Origin: Apoderus coryli
Taxonomy: Eukaryota; Arthropoda; Insecta; Coleoptera; Attelabidae
Direction of reading: 5' to 3'
Assembly (NCBI GenBank): GCA_911728435.2
Contig: OU452202.1
Span: 5,187,135 to 5,251,134 of the forward strand
Length of the DNA stretch: 64,000 bases
Below the pieces are notes generated by a model. The model saw nothing but the letters and a program-made list of their open reading frames with translations. It did not search any database and was not told where the DNA came from. Shown here in pieces: positions 1 to 10,951 of this stretch. Made by a program: the position numbers and the translations under genes. Within the stretch, counting starts at the first letter, position 1. Each line of letters begins with the position of its first letter.

Positions 1-1887
1 AGACCAAGCTGTATTTGTAATTGAACGCATATTTGTGCTCCGAGTCACACCTACAACTTAAAACCACCATCTAAAAGTAAAGGATTGGGATAACCGTCTG
101 CTGTTTAGAAAATACTCAGACTGGCACTTGTTTCGCAAATTGCTAGTCTTATATTATTGCATCTCAAGAGGAGGTACTGATGTCAATTGCATTGTCGTCT
201 TAGAGTTCCCGCATTAAATGAAATGGTGTCATAAAAAACCTGATCACTAACCGTATGCTGAAAAATGTAATGAAAGTTAAAAAAGTCACGTTTACCTACA
301 CAAAGAGCTTTATTAAATTTGTAGAACCTGACATGACAAATTTGTTTCGTGATTATTAGAATACCATAGCCATACTTATAATACATTTATGTGCTGTACA
401 CCAGGACATATATGTTATAGTAAATAAACTTTTACACACATCCTCATCATCAGTAGACAAATCGTAATGAGGTGGAAAAGTACAAACAAGTTTTTAAAGT
501 TGATTAGTGCAAACAACATTTATCTATAATTTTGTAATTAGCAGCTCCGGGAAACACTTACAAATCAACAATATATCCTATATAATTAAAATAGATTTTA
601 TCCAGATTAAATGTTGTGACTTCTATTTCACCTTCCAATACACGAATCTGTCTGCGTGTTTCATAAGTCTATCGACTAATTATTATAATTATTTACCGAA
701 ACTGTTATTTAAATTAGCATTTTTATTTTCTTAAAAATTAGATAATAACTTACCGCAGATTCTAAGCGTTGTGTCTATAATTCTATAATCGGAACGAAGA
801 TGAATTTGGGATAATAGTAGTGATATGAATTATTCATTTTATCGAGAACCGTTTATGATATAATAAATCTTTAAATAATTTCTCACGTTCCAGTTTAAGC
901 CTTTCAAATTATATTTTATTTCGAGTAAATTACAAAACAGTAGAAACAAAATAATACTATATTTATTTTTTTTATTATTCTTGAACCGCTATTCTAATTT
1001 TTTTCAGTTTTCTTTTTTCTTGGGGTGTTCGGTTCTTATAAAAATTCCTCTTTACAAAACTTCTCTACATAAAAATATTCATCTTTATTTTCGTCACTAA
1101 CAAACTAAAATGATAACAACCAACGTTCCGTTACTAATTAGTAACTTCCTCAGGTTGAACATTTTTTTTCCGTTTTCCTATAAAAATAGTTTTATCGAAA
1201 TAGGCCTTCTATGTGTATTGAAGACATTCGGAATGACATAAAATACAGAAAAATACGCAGACTTCCAATTCGAATATATAGAGTAGAACAACTAGTAGAA
1301 CTAATTTTAATCCCGTAAAAGTACCCAATTATCTAGACTTGCTCGAAGAATTCCAGTATTAATGTAAGCATATAAGGACTATATCAAAAATATCCGATTC
1401 TCTAAAATCGACTTATTTGAATAATAAAACAAACGAGGATTTTCTCACAAATAAATAATCATCTAGACCTCTTCGAAATCGAATAATAAATGAAGCATAA
1501 GAAAATAATCAGGCTCTCCGATTTCCTCAGCTAAACTTGATTGAATTTGCCTAGGTATTAAGTAGAACATACGACGATATATATCCACGGAAGTATCCAA
1601 TTCCCTAAGCTAGGCTTATAGTTCTCGTTCGAACTTATGTATTAATTGGACAGTCCTAGATAACTTTGATTCTCTAGGGTAGACTGGTTCGAAGTCGAGT
1701 AAAATGTAAAACGGCATTATAATCAGAAAAGGACAAAATTCTCTAACGAAGCCTAAGCCATTCGAAATGACAAGAAGAATAACATGAAAATAGGCATTCT
1801 AAGGACTAACCAATTTTTGAGCTAGTTCCTTTGAATTCTGACTAAGCTTTAAGCATTCATGTATACCGTCATGAAACAGCCACACTA
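1..1887. other. AT-rich stretch, probably intron of the Odd-skipped gene
   Basis: No coding region, RNA gene or clear repeat is visible. The stretch lies 3' of the 2729 donor on the minus strand, so it should be intronic. The short open frames here have no recognisable motif. Confidence 0.5.
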
Positions 1888-2004
1888 AAACGAAGTGAAG
1901 AAACAGGAAGTCCGAAGACAGCAAGAACGGTAGAGCTGCAAGAGGATATGCTGAACATGATTAAAGAAAATCCAGATAGTTCTACTCGAAAAGTTGATGA
2001 TTTC
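1888..2004 (+). pseudogene. mariner-like transposase HTH fragment
   Basis: Plus-strand translation gives the segment KRSEETGSPKTARTVELQED followed by MLNMIKENPDSSTRKV. This resembles the helix-turn-helix linker of Tc1/mariner transposases, where a GxPxTART element precedes an ED..L..I..NP..STR stretch. It is only about 39 residues, has no start or catalytic part, and is fused directly to a reverse-transcriptase fragment at about 2005-2016. It is a dead relic inside the host intron. The identification rests on motif resemblance only. Confidence 0.5.
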
Positions 2005-2016
2005 AAATAATTTAAA

Positions 2017-2290
2017 AAAATTGATATCACCCAAGATTCGATTGCATTACAAAATGATTTAGACAATGTCGTTGATTGGTTCAAAAATAATAAAATGCCT
2101 TTAAATAGCAACAAATGTTCAGTCATGACATTTACTCATCAATTGCTATATCATGGAAGACTATGTTATTGATAACATCAATTTAATCAAAGTAAAAGAA
2201 ATGTGCTTGGGATTACATTTCAGCCAACTTGAAAATTTAATACCCATTATATTAACATATCGAACAGGGCTTATAGGTCATTGGGCTTCT
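2017..2290 (+). pseudogene. jockey-like LINE reverse transcriptase fragment
   Basis: The frame reads KIDITQDSIALQNDLDNVVD, then WFKNNKMPLNSNKCSVMTFT, which is the segment just after the YADD box of jockey-clade reverse transcriptases (helix with LQNDLD, then LN..KC.VM.FT). A shift at about 2150 is followed by NINLIKVKEMCLGLHF, the usual strand after that motif. Both ends are truncated and no 3' tail is seen. It lies in the presumed host intron. Confidence 0.7.
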
Positions 2291-2728
2291 TAATAAGAAA
2301 TTCCAAAGGTTTTAAAAACTACACAGTTGTCAGAGTATATAACACAATTGTCATATGGTTTCTTATATTTTTCAATGCTAGAGAGTTTCAGTTTTACGTC
2401 TCTTGTATATAGAAGGAATAAACATGCAATGATTTTTGTATACCTCATGATTAATAGTATAAAGTACAAGGACTGCAAATTGATTGATTTTTTGAACTTT
2501 AGAGTGCCAAGGATTAATCTCAGGATCTTCAACAGGGACCTTTTATAACACATAATATAAATCAAACTTTAACACCTTGTATCTTGGAAACAATGCATTT
2601 CCGGATGTGTGGGAACTTTTTTCTTAAAATTACCTATGAAATCTCTCCCTTAAATATTGCTATATATATGCTCAAGTCAAATTTGTTCGCTTCATAAAAT
2701 AATAAAATGAAATTTTATAAGAACTTAC

Positions 2729-3242
2729 CTATGGTCTCTCAAGTGATCCTGTCTCCTAAATGCTTTCTTACATATATCACACTCGTACGGCCTTTCATCT
2801 GTATGCGTCCGCTCGTGGATCAACAAATTATAACTTTTAGTAAACTGTCGATTACAGAATTTACAAATAAACTGTTTTTTCGGTCGCGATGCCCTACCGG
2901 GAGCTCTCAACAGTCTTCTGTCCAAATGGGCGGCAGCATGCATTTGAGGTGGGCCAGGTGGGAAATTAGGAAAACTGAATGTGCTCGGATTCGCCGGACT
3001 TGGAGGCAAAAAACCTGGATAAGGGTGTGTTTGTGGAGAGTTAGATGTATCCAATAAAGTAGGTGGCGGTCGATGTGGAGGTGGTGGTAGCATGCTTAAG
3101 GCGGCAGCATGCGCGACTGCTGCTGCACAAGCTGCTTCTTCACGCATCTGTAGTTCTTTATGTTTGTCAGCCATCATTGCCATTATATCAAAAGAAGGAT
3201 TAGACGATGTTGCAGAGGGTTGCTTTCTGATAGAGGATGAAC
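2729..3242 (-). CDS. Odd-skipped family zinc-finger gene, coding exon 3 (3' part outside window)
   Basis: This exon encodes residues about 105-276 of a C2H2 zinc-finger transcription factor of the Odd-skipped family (odd, sob, drm, bowl; vertebrate OSR1/OSR2), nuclear DNA-binding proteins of segmentation, gut and leg patterning. The translation has an Ala-rich stretch (about 142-154), a Pro-rich linker and then the family signature: finger 1 with CKFC and the segment [20 protein letters not shown], followed by finger 2 with CDIC and [11 protein letters not shown]. The exon starts after a TTTCAACAG acceptor and ends at AG|GTAAGT inside the last part of finger 2, leaving a phase-2 split Arg codon. 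In the family the next residues are YIH, so that exon must lie beyond the left edge; I find no match for it in 1-2728. The family assignment is very secure. The choice among odd, sob and bowl is not, so no symbol is given. Confidence 0.95.
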
Positions 3243-3396
3243 CTGTTGAAATAGATGCAACTTTTCAAAATAAAAATTTCTACTAGGTTAGCTATATCGC
3301 TATAAGTTTTATTTGTATATTTTCAATAATAAGCAAAATCTTGTATGAATTGGATGTTGATTATTTCATATAAATATGTATGATATGGATTATTAC

Positions 3397-3559
3397 CTTC
3401 TCCAGATTTAGCAGATTCACCAGGTCTCTCTCTGCTATCCAAACCCAGCAGTGGATGAATTTCTCCAGGATAAAGCATTGGATGCATAGTCCTCGATGGA
3501 ACTACAGGTACAAAAGCGGAAGTTTCTCTATGATGACTCATTGCGGAAGTAAGTGATAC
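3397..3559 (-). CDS. Odd-skipped family gene, coding exon 2
   Basis: This 163-nt exon encodes residues 51-105 of the same protein (VSLTSAMSHHRE..., ending ...SAKSGEG). The acceptor is TATTTTTCCAG|GTATC and the donor is GAGAAG|GTAATA. The donor leaves phase 1, and the next exon's first two bases complete a Gly codon in frame, so the 154-bp intron 3243-3396 joins cleanly. The exon also opens in phase 0, matching the end of the 10799-10951 exon. An internal Met at 3541-3539 could look like a start, but the open frame runs upstream to the acceptor and joins the next exon. No domain is recognisable here. I infer a regulatory, low-complexity N-terminal region. Confidence 0.85.
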
Positions 3560-3793
3560 CTGGAAAAATAGTATTATAAACAGAATACATACGACTGTCT
3601 ATATATTGTAGGTAGAAGAAAATAAATGTTTAAAAAATACTAACAGATTGAAAAATGTAAAATATGTATTTTTTTTTAAATTAGCGAAACCACTTACATA
3701 ATTTACAATATACAATCCTTGCAGAACTTATTGAATGAATTCTTTTAGAAACAATTCGTCCACCACACACGTTTGTAATTGCATATCATGAAT

Positions 3794-4399
3794 GTTAAAG
3801 CGGAGACAGACTATTATCACGTCAGTGAGATCACATGCTATCACACAATGTCACGGCACTCTGCAATACAATTTAGGCGGGCTTATAAATGGGTTTGGAA
3901 GAAGACTACGGTCACCTCATGCAGCTCACGGCAAGTTGTACGCGACTGCATAGTTGTTCTTGCAAATTTACATTTTTAGCACGCCTGCTGTATCACGCGT
4001 GAGAGCAGGGTTGCCTTTAACACATAATTATCAAATTTTAATTTTGTTATACATTTGCTAATAAAATAAAATAGATTTGCTAATAAAATCCTGTTTAACA
4101 TAAGGTCAGTAAAGGGAAATGATAAACTACCTTAAAATATGTTCTTTTTAGTAATTGTATGAGTTACTATAAGCATAATTAAATCAGTAGCACAGCTGAT
4201 TTTCTTAACCCTAATTTTGTGTGTTTTCTAATTTGTTGTCTTTCTTGTCTTTATTTATGCTCTATAAACTCTAACTTACTCAAAATGATCTGCGGTGTTA
4301 CGTAGTAGGTATTTAAGGCGTGATAGCATGTGAGATTTAGCCAACGTGATAACAAGTCACCTCACGTGACGTGACAATAGTCTGTCTGCGCTTTTACTG
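3794..4399. repeat. Foldback MITE of about 0.6 kb
   Basis: The arm at 3794-3844 (core CGGAGACAGACTATTATCAC) is repeated in reverse complement at 4319-4398 (GACAATAGTCTGTCTGCGCT), including a shared GTGATAGCATGTGA block. The right arm carries extra ACGTGA units, so the pairing is imperfect. The 0.47-kb centre is AT-rich and non-coding. It lies upstream of coding exon 2 in the long host intron. No target duplication was identified, so the exact ends are uncertain. Confidence 0.6.
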
Positions 4400-5499
4400 T
4401 AGGTGGGGCTGGGTTATCGAGGATTTTGCCGCCACCTTGCATCGCTAGGTATAGGCTAAGGTTTTTGTCACTAGTCGCTGTTATGATTTCATAACTCAAA
4501 AATAGAGCGTTCGGGATCTTCAGTGTTCACCCGGAGTATGTCACCTTATCACATCTTTGCAGTGAGTTTCCTTTCCATAATAATTACTGATATGAGCCTT
4601 TATGGAAACCAAGGAAATTGTCAATATTACTACTGAAAAGGAGAAAAACTCAGAACAGCGTGAGAGGGGATGGATATTGACAAGGAAAAGGATTAGGCTA
4701 AAGATAGATTACCTCGATTTGGGATCTGACAAGAGTGGTAATAAACCAAAAAGGATTAGGCTAAAGGGTGCTACAAGGAAGCACCCTAACGAATTACTTA
4801 AGAGCAGGGTCTCGTACATAGTTCCACCTAATTCAGAAGTTGAATGAAAATAATAATGATTTCGTTATATGAGTAGGCCAATGAATAAAAAGGCCCAAAT
4901 TATCTGTTTTTCCGACGGAAGTCTTTCTTTTTACATGGCGTAGTGACTTAAATGGCTGTAACCGACACATACTCCGAGAGGTACATACCCACAAACGCTA
5001 AATGGATGCCTTTGTGAAGAGAACCTAATTTTCCCACAAAGTGGTGCGGCTTCATATTACGCGATGCCCGTTAGGAAATCTCTCGATGTTACTTTCCTAG
5101 GCGATAGACTTACGAGATGAAGCAAATTTGAGTAACTGACATTCACTGAATTTATACGTCAAAAATCAATACAATACCTTCTGAATCATTAGATTTGCGA
5201 CAACATTCGTTAATGAAGGACTGCACTATTTCTCAGATCTTTTTCATTTTGTATCTAATAATAACCTGCCCACACGATTAAAGGATTGAAGCTGCGCTCG
5301 TTTCAGGATTTCCTACCGAAGTCTCCTTTTAGACAATATGTGAAGTGTTTGTTTTGGATTTTTTTTTCAGTGCTTTGAATTCGCATTATTTGCTTATTTT
5401 AGTATTTTGATTGTGAAATACAGGGTCTCATCGATAATTATTGCATAATGCGTAATATGAAGGATTTTTTTTGTTAATTTATTTATTTTTCTTTAATAC
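4400..5499. other. Intronic stretch without a recognisable gene
   Basis: The only sizeable open frame is 4602-4847 (+, 81 aa, Lys/Arg-rich, with KRIRLK occurring twice because AGGATTAGGCTAAAG is duplicated). I do not recognise it and do not call it a gene. The part at about 5220-5350 may be a very decayed LINE C-terminus leading to the 3' tail below. Confidence 0.4.
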
Positions 5500-5665
5500 A
5501 AATAGAAGTTATGTTTAGTTTAATGCTCGGGTCAGAATATCATATCAGTATTGCTGCCTACTGACCCTTCTCGTAATCACTTATGTACCTTGTCTTTATG
5601 TGTTCATGTTATATGGTATTGTAATTTGATTGCGAATAAAAAGATTACTATTATTATTAAATAAA
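5500..5665 (+). mobile_element. LINE 3' UTR and ATT-type tail
   Basis: The stretch ends GCGAATAAAAAGATTACTATT followed by further ATT units. A polyadenylation signal followed by a short trinucleotide tail is the layout seen at the other LINE 3' ends in this window (about 9383, 37425, 39257). No coding part can be identified with confidence. Confidence 0.45.
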
Positions 5666-6192
5666 CTTGTCATATTACAACATAATATCTGTAATGCAAA
5701 GTTACAAAATGCCATAAAACATTTGGAGCTCTATGTCTCTATACGGCATGGAGGTCCATCGGAAATCGGAGTTATTTTGATTAATAATTATATCTTTTGC
5801 TAATGTTTAATTTGTTCCTACAAAAAATTGTGTACAAAATATCTTCAGTTTATTGGCGAAAGAAGAAACAAAACGGAGAAGTAAATATTTTGTGGACCAC
5901 CCTGAATACAATAAACTTTTGGCTATCTTCTTCAAAAAATAATAAATAGCAAATGTTCATTTATGCCAGTTGTTTGTAGCAGATTGTCCGTAAAAAGCCC
6001 AGAATTTGATGCCAATTAAAAACTGATTAGACAATTCATAATATTTAAAAATAATTTAGAAGAAAACTTCATTTACACATAGGTAGTGCAAATTATTTTT
6101 GGTACACCATATAACATTTAAATAAAAAATCAAACACTATACAAATATCACTGACTTAAAAAGCTGTTTGTATAATATAAATGATCATCATA

Positions 6193-7799
6193 TACCGTGT
6201 GTCCACGGATGGACACATGAATATGTGGATTTTGCCCGTGCATTGTCTAAAAGTATGAAGTTCCGAATATCAGTGAAATCGCTCGTATACGAGGATGTTG
6301 TAGAAATAAATTTTAAAAAATGGGTTGAAATAAACTACCTTTAATTTTGAAACTAAGTACACGAAAATTGTATTGGGAAAATTGGGAAAAGAAGATTTAC
6401 GGCGAAATTCAATACACTTTGAAATTTTTTAAAATGTTCGGGATGAAATGAAATGCATAGTCTTGATGGCGATTTTTTCTTTCTAACCCTACGCTGAAAT
6501 GTGAATGTCAGATAGAGACAAGCTATTAATAAGGGGAACTTCGAACTCAAGTGTCGACTATCAATATGACCGTTAGTCAAAATGAATTTTTAATTAATAC
6601 CATAAAACAACACAACGTGCAAACTCAACAGTTTTTTATTCGATTAATGCACTGAATGGCGTCTGAGATTCTATTCTTCAAAATATTCACATCATTTGGC
6701 ATTAGTTCAGACTATAGGTACTATTTCGTTCAAGCGCCCTAACAAATAAAAATCCATCAACGACAAATCGGGAGGACTAAAGGGCAATGGAATTCGACCA
6801 TTCCGATCAATCCACTAGTTTAATGTGTTTAAATATTCGTATTGGTTTAGTGTTCCTTGAACGAAGTATGGTTTGATACCTCCATACATAAATTCATATT
6901 TTTAAAGTACTGGTGTTTACTACTAATAACATCCTCACTCCAGTAACTACAGTTCTGTGAAGACGGAACGCCATTTGTTTTAAACATCGATTCTTTAAAA
7001 AAAAAACAATCCAATTTTGAAAATATCGATCTTCCATCATTTTTTCACCCAAGCAAAAATCAAGACTTCGAGCTTCATGTTTGAAGTTTGAAGAAAATTT
7101 CCTTTAAAAGGTCGACTATGATTTGATTTATAGATTTTCAAAATAAGTGATCTGCTGATTCCAATTTCAATAGATAGATTTCTCAGGGAGATTTTACGCG
7201 TTTAATTTAGTGAACCAATAGCCAATAAGGTTGCTGCATCATCTTGCTTTTTTTGTGTTTTAATATTCGCAACCCTGGCCGGTACTCAAAAAATTTTTCA
7301 CCAATCTGGAATCTGTTGATTGTGCTGGAACGGTATTTTCAAATTTTATATGAAATAGCGACATGACTTTTGGAATAGAACGATCACCAATCCCATATCA
7401 CTGTATTTTTGTTATTTATTTTGTACTTTACTTTGACAAATTATTTTACGATAATAAAAAAAAAAAGAATATTGTTGTCATTTGTCATTACCTCAGCACA
7501 CTCTGCTTAAAGTGCACTTCTATCTTGATATTGTAATTTTACAAAGTGGATTTAATTTTTAATTTCGTCGCATTCTAAACAACTTTTCCCAACACAATTT
7601 TCATGTATTTTCAAAAATTTAAGTAGTTTATTACAACCCATTTCGTAAAATCTATATTTACAACACCCCGTATACGCGCGATTGGACTGACATTCAGCAC
7701 TTCTTAGTTTTAGACGAAGCAGGAGCAAAAACCAGAAGATCAATTATCTGATTCCAATTTTTTTCACCTATTCATGCGACCATCCGTGGACACACGGTA
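6193..7799 (-). mobile_element. mariner/Tc-like transposon with TIRs and degraded transposase
   Basis: Perfect terminal inverted repeats TACCGTGTGTCCACGGATGG bound a 1607-bp element, and both ends are flanked by TA (6191-6192 and 7800-7801), the target duplication of the Tc1/mariner superfamily. Inside, on the minus strand near 6830-6770, the translation WIDRNGRIPLPFSPPDLSLM matches the segment before the third catalytic acidic residue (family W..R..P..WPPRSPDLTPLD). The rest of the transposase (about 7440-6600) is broken by stops and frameshifts. The element lies in the long host intron and is inactive. Confidence 0.85.
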
Positions 7800-8099
7800 T
7801 ATTAGAACATTTAGGTCTTTGTTCATACCACAATAAAACCACTTCGATAGAAATGGTTCGAATACCGATTAATAGTCATAGATAAAAACAACATATCCTG
7901 TCTCTTTTGGTTTAAATTTAAGTGGACCGTTTCTTTTATTTATGTTTTATCTTCTTTAAGAAACAGCTTTTAGTTTGAGCTAGTATTAATGTTATATTTA
8001 ATTTTGCATTCCAAAACTCATTAAAACCATGCGTTTTCACGCACCACATTCAGGACGTCCTGCTGTGATCACAAATGCCGAAATGATCGGAGAAATTCA

Positions 8100-9383
8100 T
8101 AGAGTCGCGATTCTTTTCATATTGTACACAGTAGATATTCTTACATCTACAAAATTTTGTAAAGTCAATGCCTTTGCAGATAACACGCAGGTTTATTTAT
8201 CCTTTAGTGAAACAAATGGATCTTCAATCCCTACAAAGCCTATCGGCAAAACATAATTTACAACTTGATCCAGAGAAGTGTCATGGTATGCTTTTTGGTA
8301 ATAAAAACTTGCGTGCTCTAATACCAGATGGGTGTATTAAGATAGGTGATGTCCCATTGAATCTGGTTTCCAATGTGAAAAATTTGGGTGTGATGCTTGA
8401 TCCCGATTTGAAATGTAACCTACATGTTAATTATTTATTAAAGAAATGTTTTGGAACGTTAAAGTTGTTGTTTTCATACAGACATGATTTCACGCCTTCC
8501 TTAAAAAAAATGCTGTCCGACTCATTGGTTCTCTCCAACTTTAGTTACGCCCGCCGATACTGTTTACGGACCTTACTTCGATAAACAAAATCAAGCCAGA
8601 ATACAGAGGGTACAGAACTTCTGCTGCCGGTTTGTTTTTTGCTTGAGAAAATATGATGCTATATCACATAAGATTAAAGAACTTAATTGGCTAAAGATGT
8701 CTGAAAGACGGGAACTCAGTTTTTACTCTTTATTATTTAAAATTATTAAAACAAAAATACCGAAAGTACTGTTTGATAAGCTGAGCCCGCTTTCATCCAT
8801 TCACAGCGTTAATGTAAGATCAAGAAATCTGCTACATACCTATACCTAGGCATAGAACAACCATGTTTAAGAAATGTTTTACTTATAACGCGGTAAAGTT
8901 GTATAACTCTTGTATTTCCCAACATGTACAATCCAGTTTAAACTCATTCAGAATAAAAATAAGAAATATGTTGTTGAGCAAACGTCAGTAGCCTTTCAGG
9001 CTATTGAATAATATTTAATATTTCATTTATGTGTGTGTTTTGTCTTATATCCTAAGATTGGCTATATGTATTTATACATTATTAATGTTAATAATTATGA
9101 TTTTTTTCATATTTATATATTTTCTCCTTTATAAGCATAATAATGCTAATTTATATATATTTTTTTTCTCCTTTGCAGCATATTGTTATTATTGTTTATT
9201 GTCTCGTTGTCATATTCTCGTTGTTAATCGAAACAAATTAAAGTACCTAAGTAGTGTAGAAGTGAATTGTCATGTCTGTATAATTTGCAAATTATGGTAA
9301 GTGCTTGGAGTAGCATATTGCTAAACTTCGCCTTGTTTGTAAATTTCTTCAAAATAAAGACGATTTATTATTATTATTATTAA
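8100..9383 (+). pseudogene. LINE reverse transcriptase 3' half with 3' UTR and ATT tail
   Basis: Three frames in succession give the C-terminal part of a jockey/CR1-type ORF2: ILFILYTVDILTSTKFCKVN with an active-site box altered to FADN, then LQLDPEKCHGMLFGNKNLRA and VSNVKNLGVMLDPDLK, then QRVQNFCCRFVFCLRKYDAI and the thumb up to SLNSFRIKIRNMLLSKRQ at about 8990. The canonical YADD has lost its second Asp, and at least two frameshifts (about 8220 and 8570) break the frame. The 3' UTR carries AATAAA at about 9353 and an ATT tail at about 9364-9383. It is 5'-truncated, as usual for LINE copies. Confidence 0.85.
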
Positions 9384-9614
9384 AGGACGGCAGATTGAAT
9401 GTGAGTGCAAAGCTAAGAATCTAAATATCAGCGGAAGCTATTTCAACAGTAAATTTGGCACTTGTATAGAGAAATCCCAGCGAATTTTTACGAAGATTTA
9501 AACTAATCAATAGTGGAAACAGTGTATTGGACCTGGTGACACAATCCAAGGAAAACAAACATATTTTTATTTTTATCGTTGGAGCAAGGTATGGAGTTTA
9601 TTTTTCTTATTATA

Positions 9615-9809
9615 GCAACGTTTGAACGAAGAAATCCGAAAAAAAGCTCATGACAACACCCATTCATACGTTGTTAGTCTTTGTGATGACAAAAATCCAC
9701 AAATTAAATCTCGAATTGTCCTCCCATTCAACATATTCACCCAATTCAGTCTCATGGACTATAATTTACTTTCTAACCTCAAACATGGCTCTGAGCTTGA
9801 CAAATCGTA
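9615..9809 (+). other. Unrecognised open frame after an acceptor-like site
   Basis: The frame reads RLNEEIRKKAHDNTHSYVVS, then LCDDKNPQIKSRIVLPFNIF and TQFSLMDYNLLSNLKHGSEL, ending at TAG 9808-9810. It follows TTTTCTTATTATAG, a fair splice acceptor, and TAG|GTACAAG at the end resembles a donor. The residue composition looks like a soluble helical protein rather than random AT-rich translation, but I recognise no family. It is antisense to the host gene and adjoins a transposase relic, so captured exon or TE debris are both possible. Confidence 0.2.
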
Positions 9810-9840
9810 GGTACAAGATGTCCAGAAGGAGTGGGGGTAT

Positions 9841-10625
9841 TTATAAATTGAATAAAAAAAATTTTAAAGTTAAAAAAATGTTATTTTTGGGAGAATTTGC
9901 AGTTTTGAAAAATTCAGTGGCAAAAAATATATTGTCCAAGTGCTGCTGGCACTCCTCTAGCCGAAAACAGAAATTAGCCGCCACGCGTCTACACTTCTCT
10001 CTGGAGATGGCGACCATTTCTGTGCGGATGTTGTTTTTCAATTGCAGTAGAGTTCGTGGTATAAGATCGGCGCTTCTAGCAAATCAGTTGATGGTGCCTC
10101 GATGAGAGATCACTTTTTCTGAGAAAAGTTGATTGACAACCGCAATAGCGATTGGTCGAAGGTTTGACAAGTTGTTTCCACATTAAAACCTTCAAACTCC
10201 TCCAGTTGTGGTGCCAAAAATTTCCTTAATATATCGCAATACCGTTCACAGTTTACCGAAAGTGCTCGCCATCGCCGCTCTCAAAAAATTAAGGCCCATT
10301 GATGCCTTCACAATACATGGCAGCCCACGCAATAACTTTTGGACTATGTCGTGGGCGTTACTGTTTCTCTCTTGAATTTTTGTTAGGCCAGTACCGGCAG
10401 TTCTGTTTGTTTACGTGCCCGCTTAAGAGACAGTTTGCTTCGTCACTAAACATAATGTTTTCAAACGTTGGGAGGCGCTGGAGCATTTCATTGGAAAATT
10501 CAGTCAGAGCGGATAGTTGGTAACTTTCAGTTCTTGAACGAGCTGAATTTTGTATGCTGTAAGATGTAAATCTTGTGCAACAACGATTTTTTAATGTTAA
10601 GTCCTTGACTGCGATTGCGAACTGA
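9841..10625 (-). pseudogene. mariner-like transposase, catalytic and C-terminal parts
   Basis: Minus-strand translation gives ENIMFSDEAN (first catalytic Asp), SGHVNKQNCRYW, RPRHSPKVIAWAAMYCEGIN and, after several frameshifts, the C-terminus LKNNIRTEMVAISREKCRRV and FCFRLEECQQHLDNIFF. These are hallmarks of one insect mariner-like transposase lineage. The N-terminal DNA-binding domain is absent and in-frame stops occur, for example after SREKQ. It lies a few hundred bases from the first coding exon of the Odd-skipped gene, in the intron. Confidence 0.8.
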
Positions 10626-10798
10626 TTGAGATAGATTTTGACGAACTCAAACTCTCAATAGAACGAAAAAATTCACCAAAAATGTTTCATTTTATCAAGC
10701 CAGGAACTTTTCACATAATATATTTTTAGCTAAACTTTTACCAGAAAAAAACTTTATATTTTTTGCTTGAAAAGACTCCTTTATTAACAATTTCTTAC

Positions 10799-10951
10799 TT
10801 GATGACGATATTGTAGCTGAGGATCAAATCTACTTCCAGAAGATGACCTGTTAGATGATCCTGGAGAAGGCAGTGGAAAATCGCGTCGTGAAAGGGACAG
10901 AGGTCTATCTTCAACAGAGGGAGCGTTGCTGGCTGCTGTCTCCGACATCTT
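10799..10951 (-). CDS. Odd-skipped family gene, first coding exon with start codon
   Basis: This exon encodes residues 1-50, a Ser/Pro/Arg-rich N-terminus beginning MSETAASNAPSVEDRPLSLS and ending FDPQLQYRHQ. It lies between a strong acceptor (CTTCCTTTGTTACAG|AAGATG) and a donor (CATCAA|GTAAGA). The ATG at 10948-10946 sits three bases after the acceptor, so the 5' UTR must be in one or more exons further right, which I cannot place. The exon ends in phase 0 and continues in frame into the exon at 3559 across a 7.2-kb intron. Linking it to the zinc-finger exons is an inference from shared strand, matching phase, host-like base composition and good splice sites; no transcript is available. It could instead belong to another minus-strand gene. 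Confidence 0.7.

Noticed and set aside
2707..3286. Plus-strand frames of 116 and 64 aa opposite the zinc-finger exon
   Set aside because: They are antisense shadows of the Odd-skipped exon, whose minus-strand translation carries unmistakable C2H2 motifs.
4602..4847. 81-aa Lys/Arg-rich plus-strand frame with two KRIRLK repeats
   Set aside because: No family recognised, no splice or promoter context, and the repeat arises from a duplicated 15-mer; it lies in an intron on the opposite strand.
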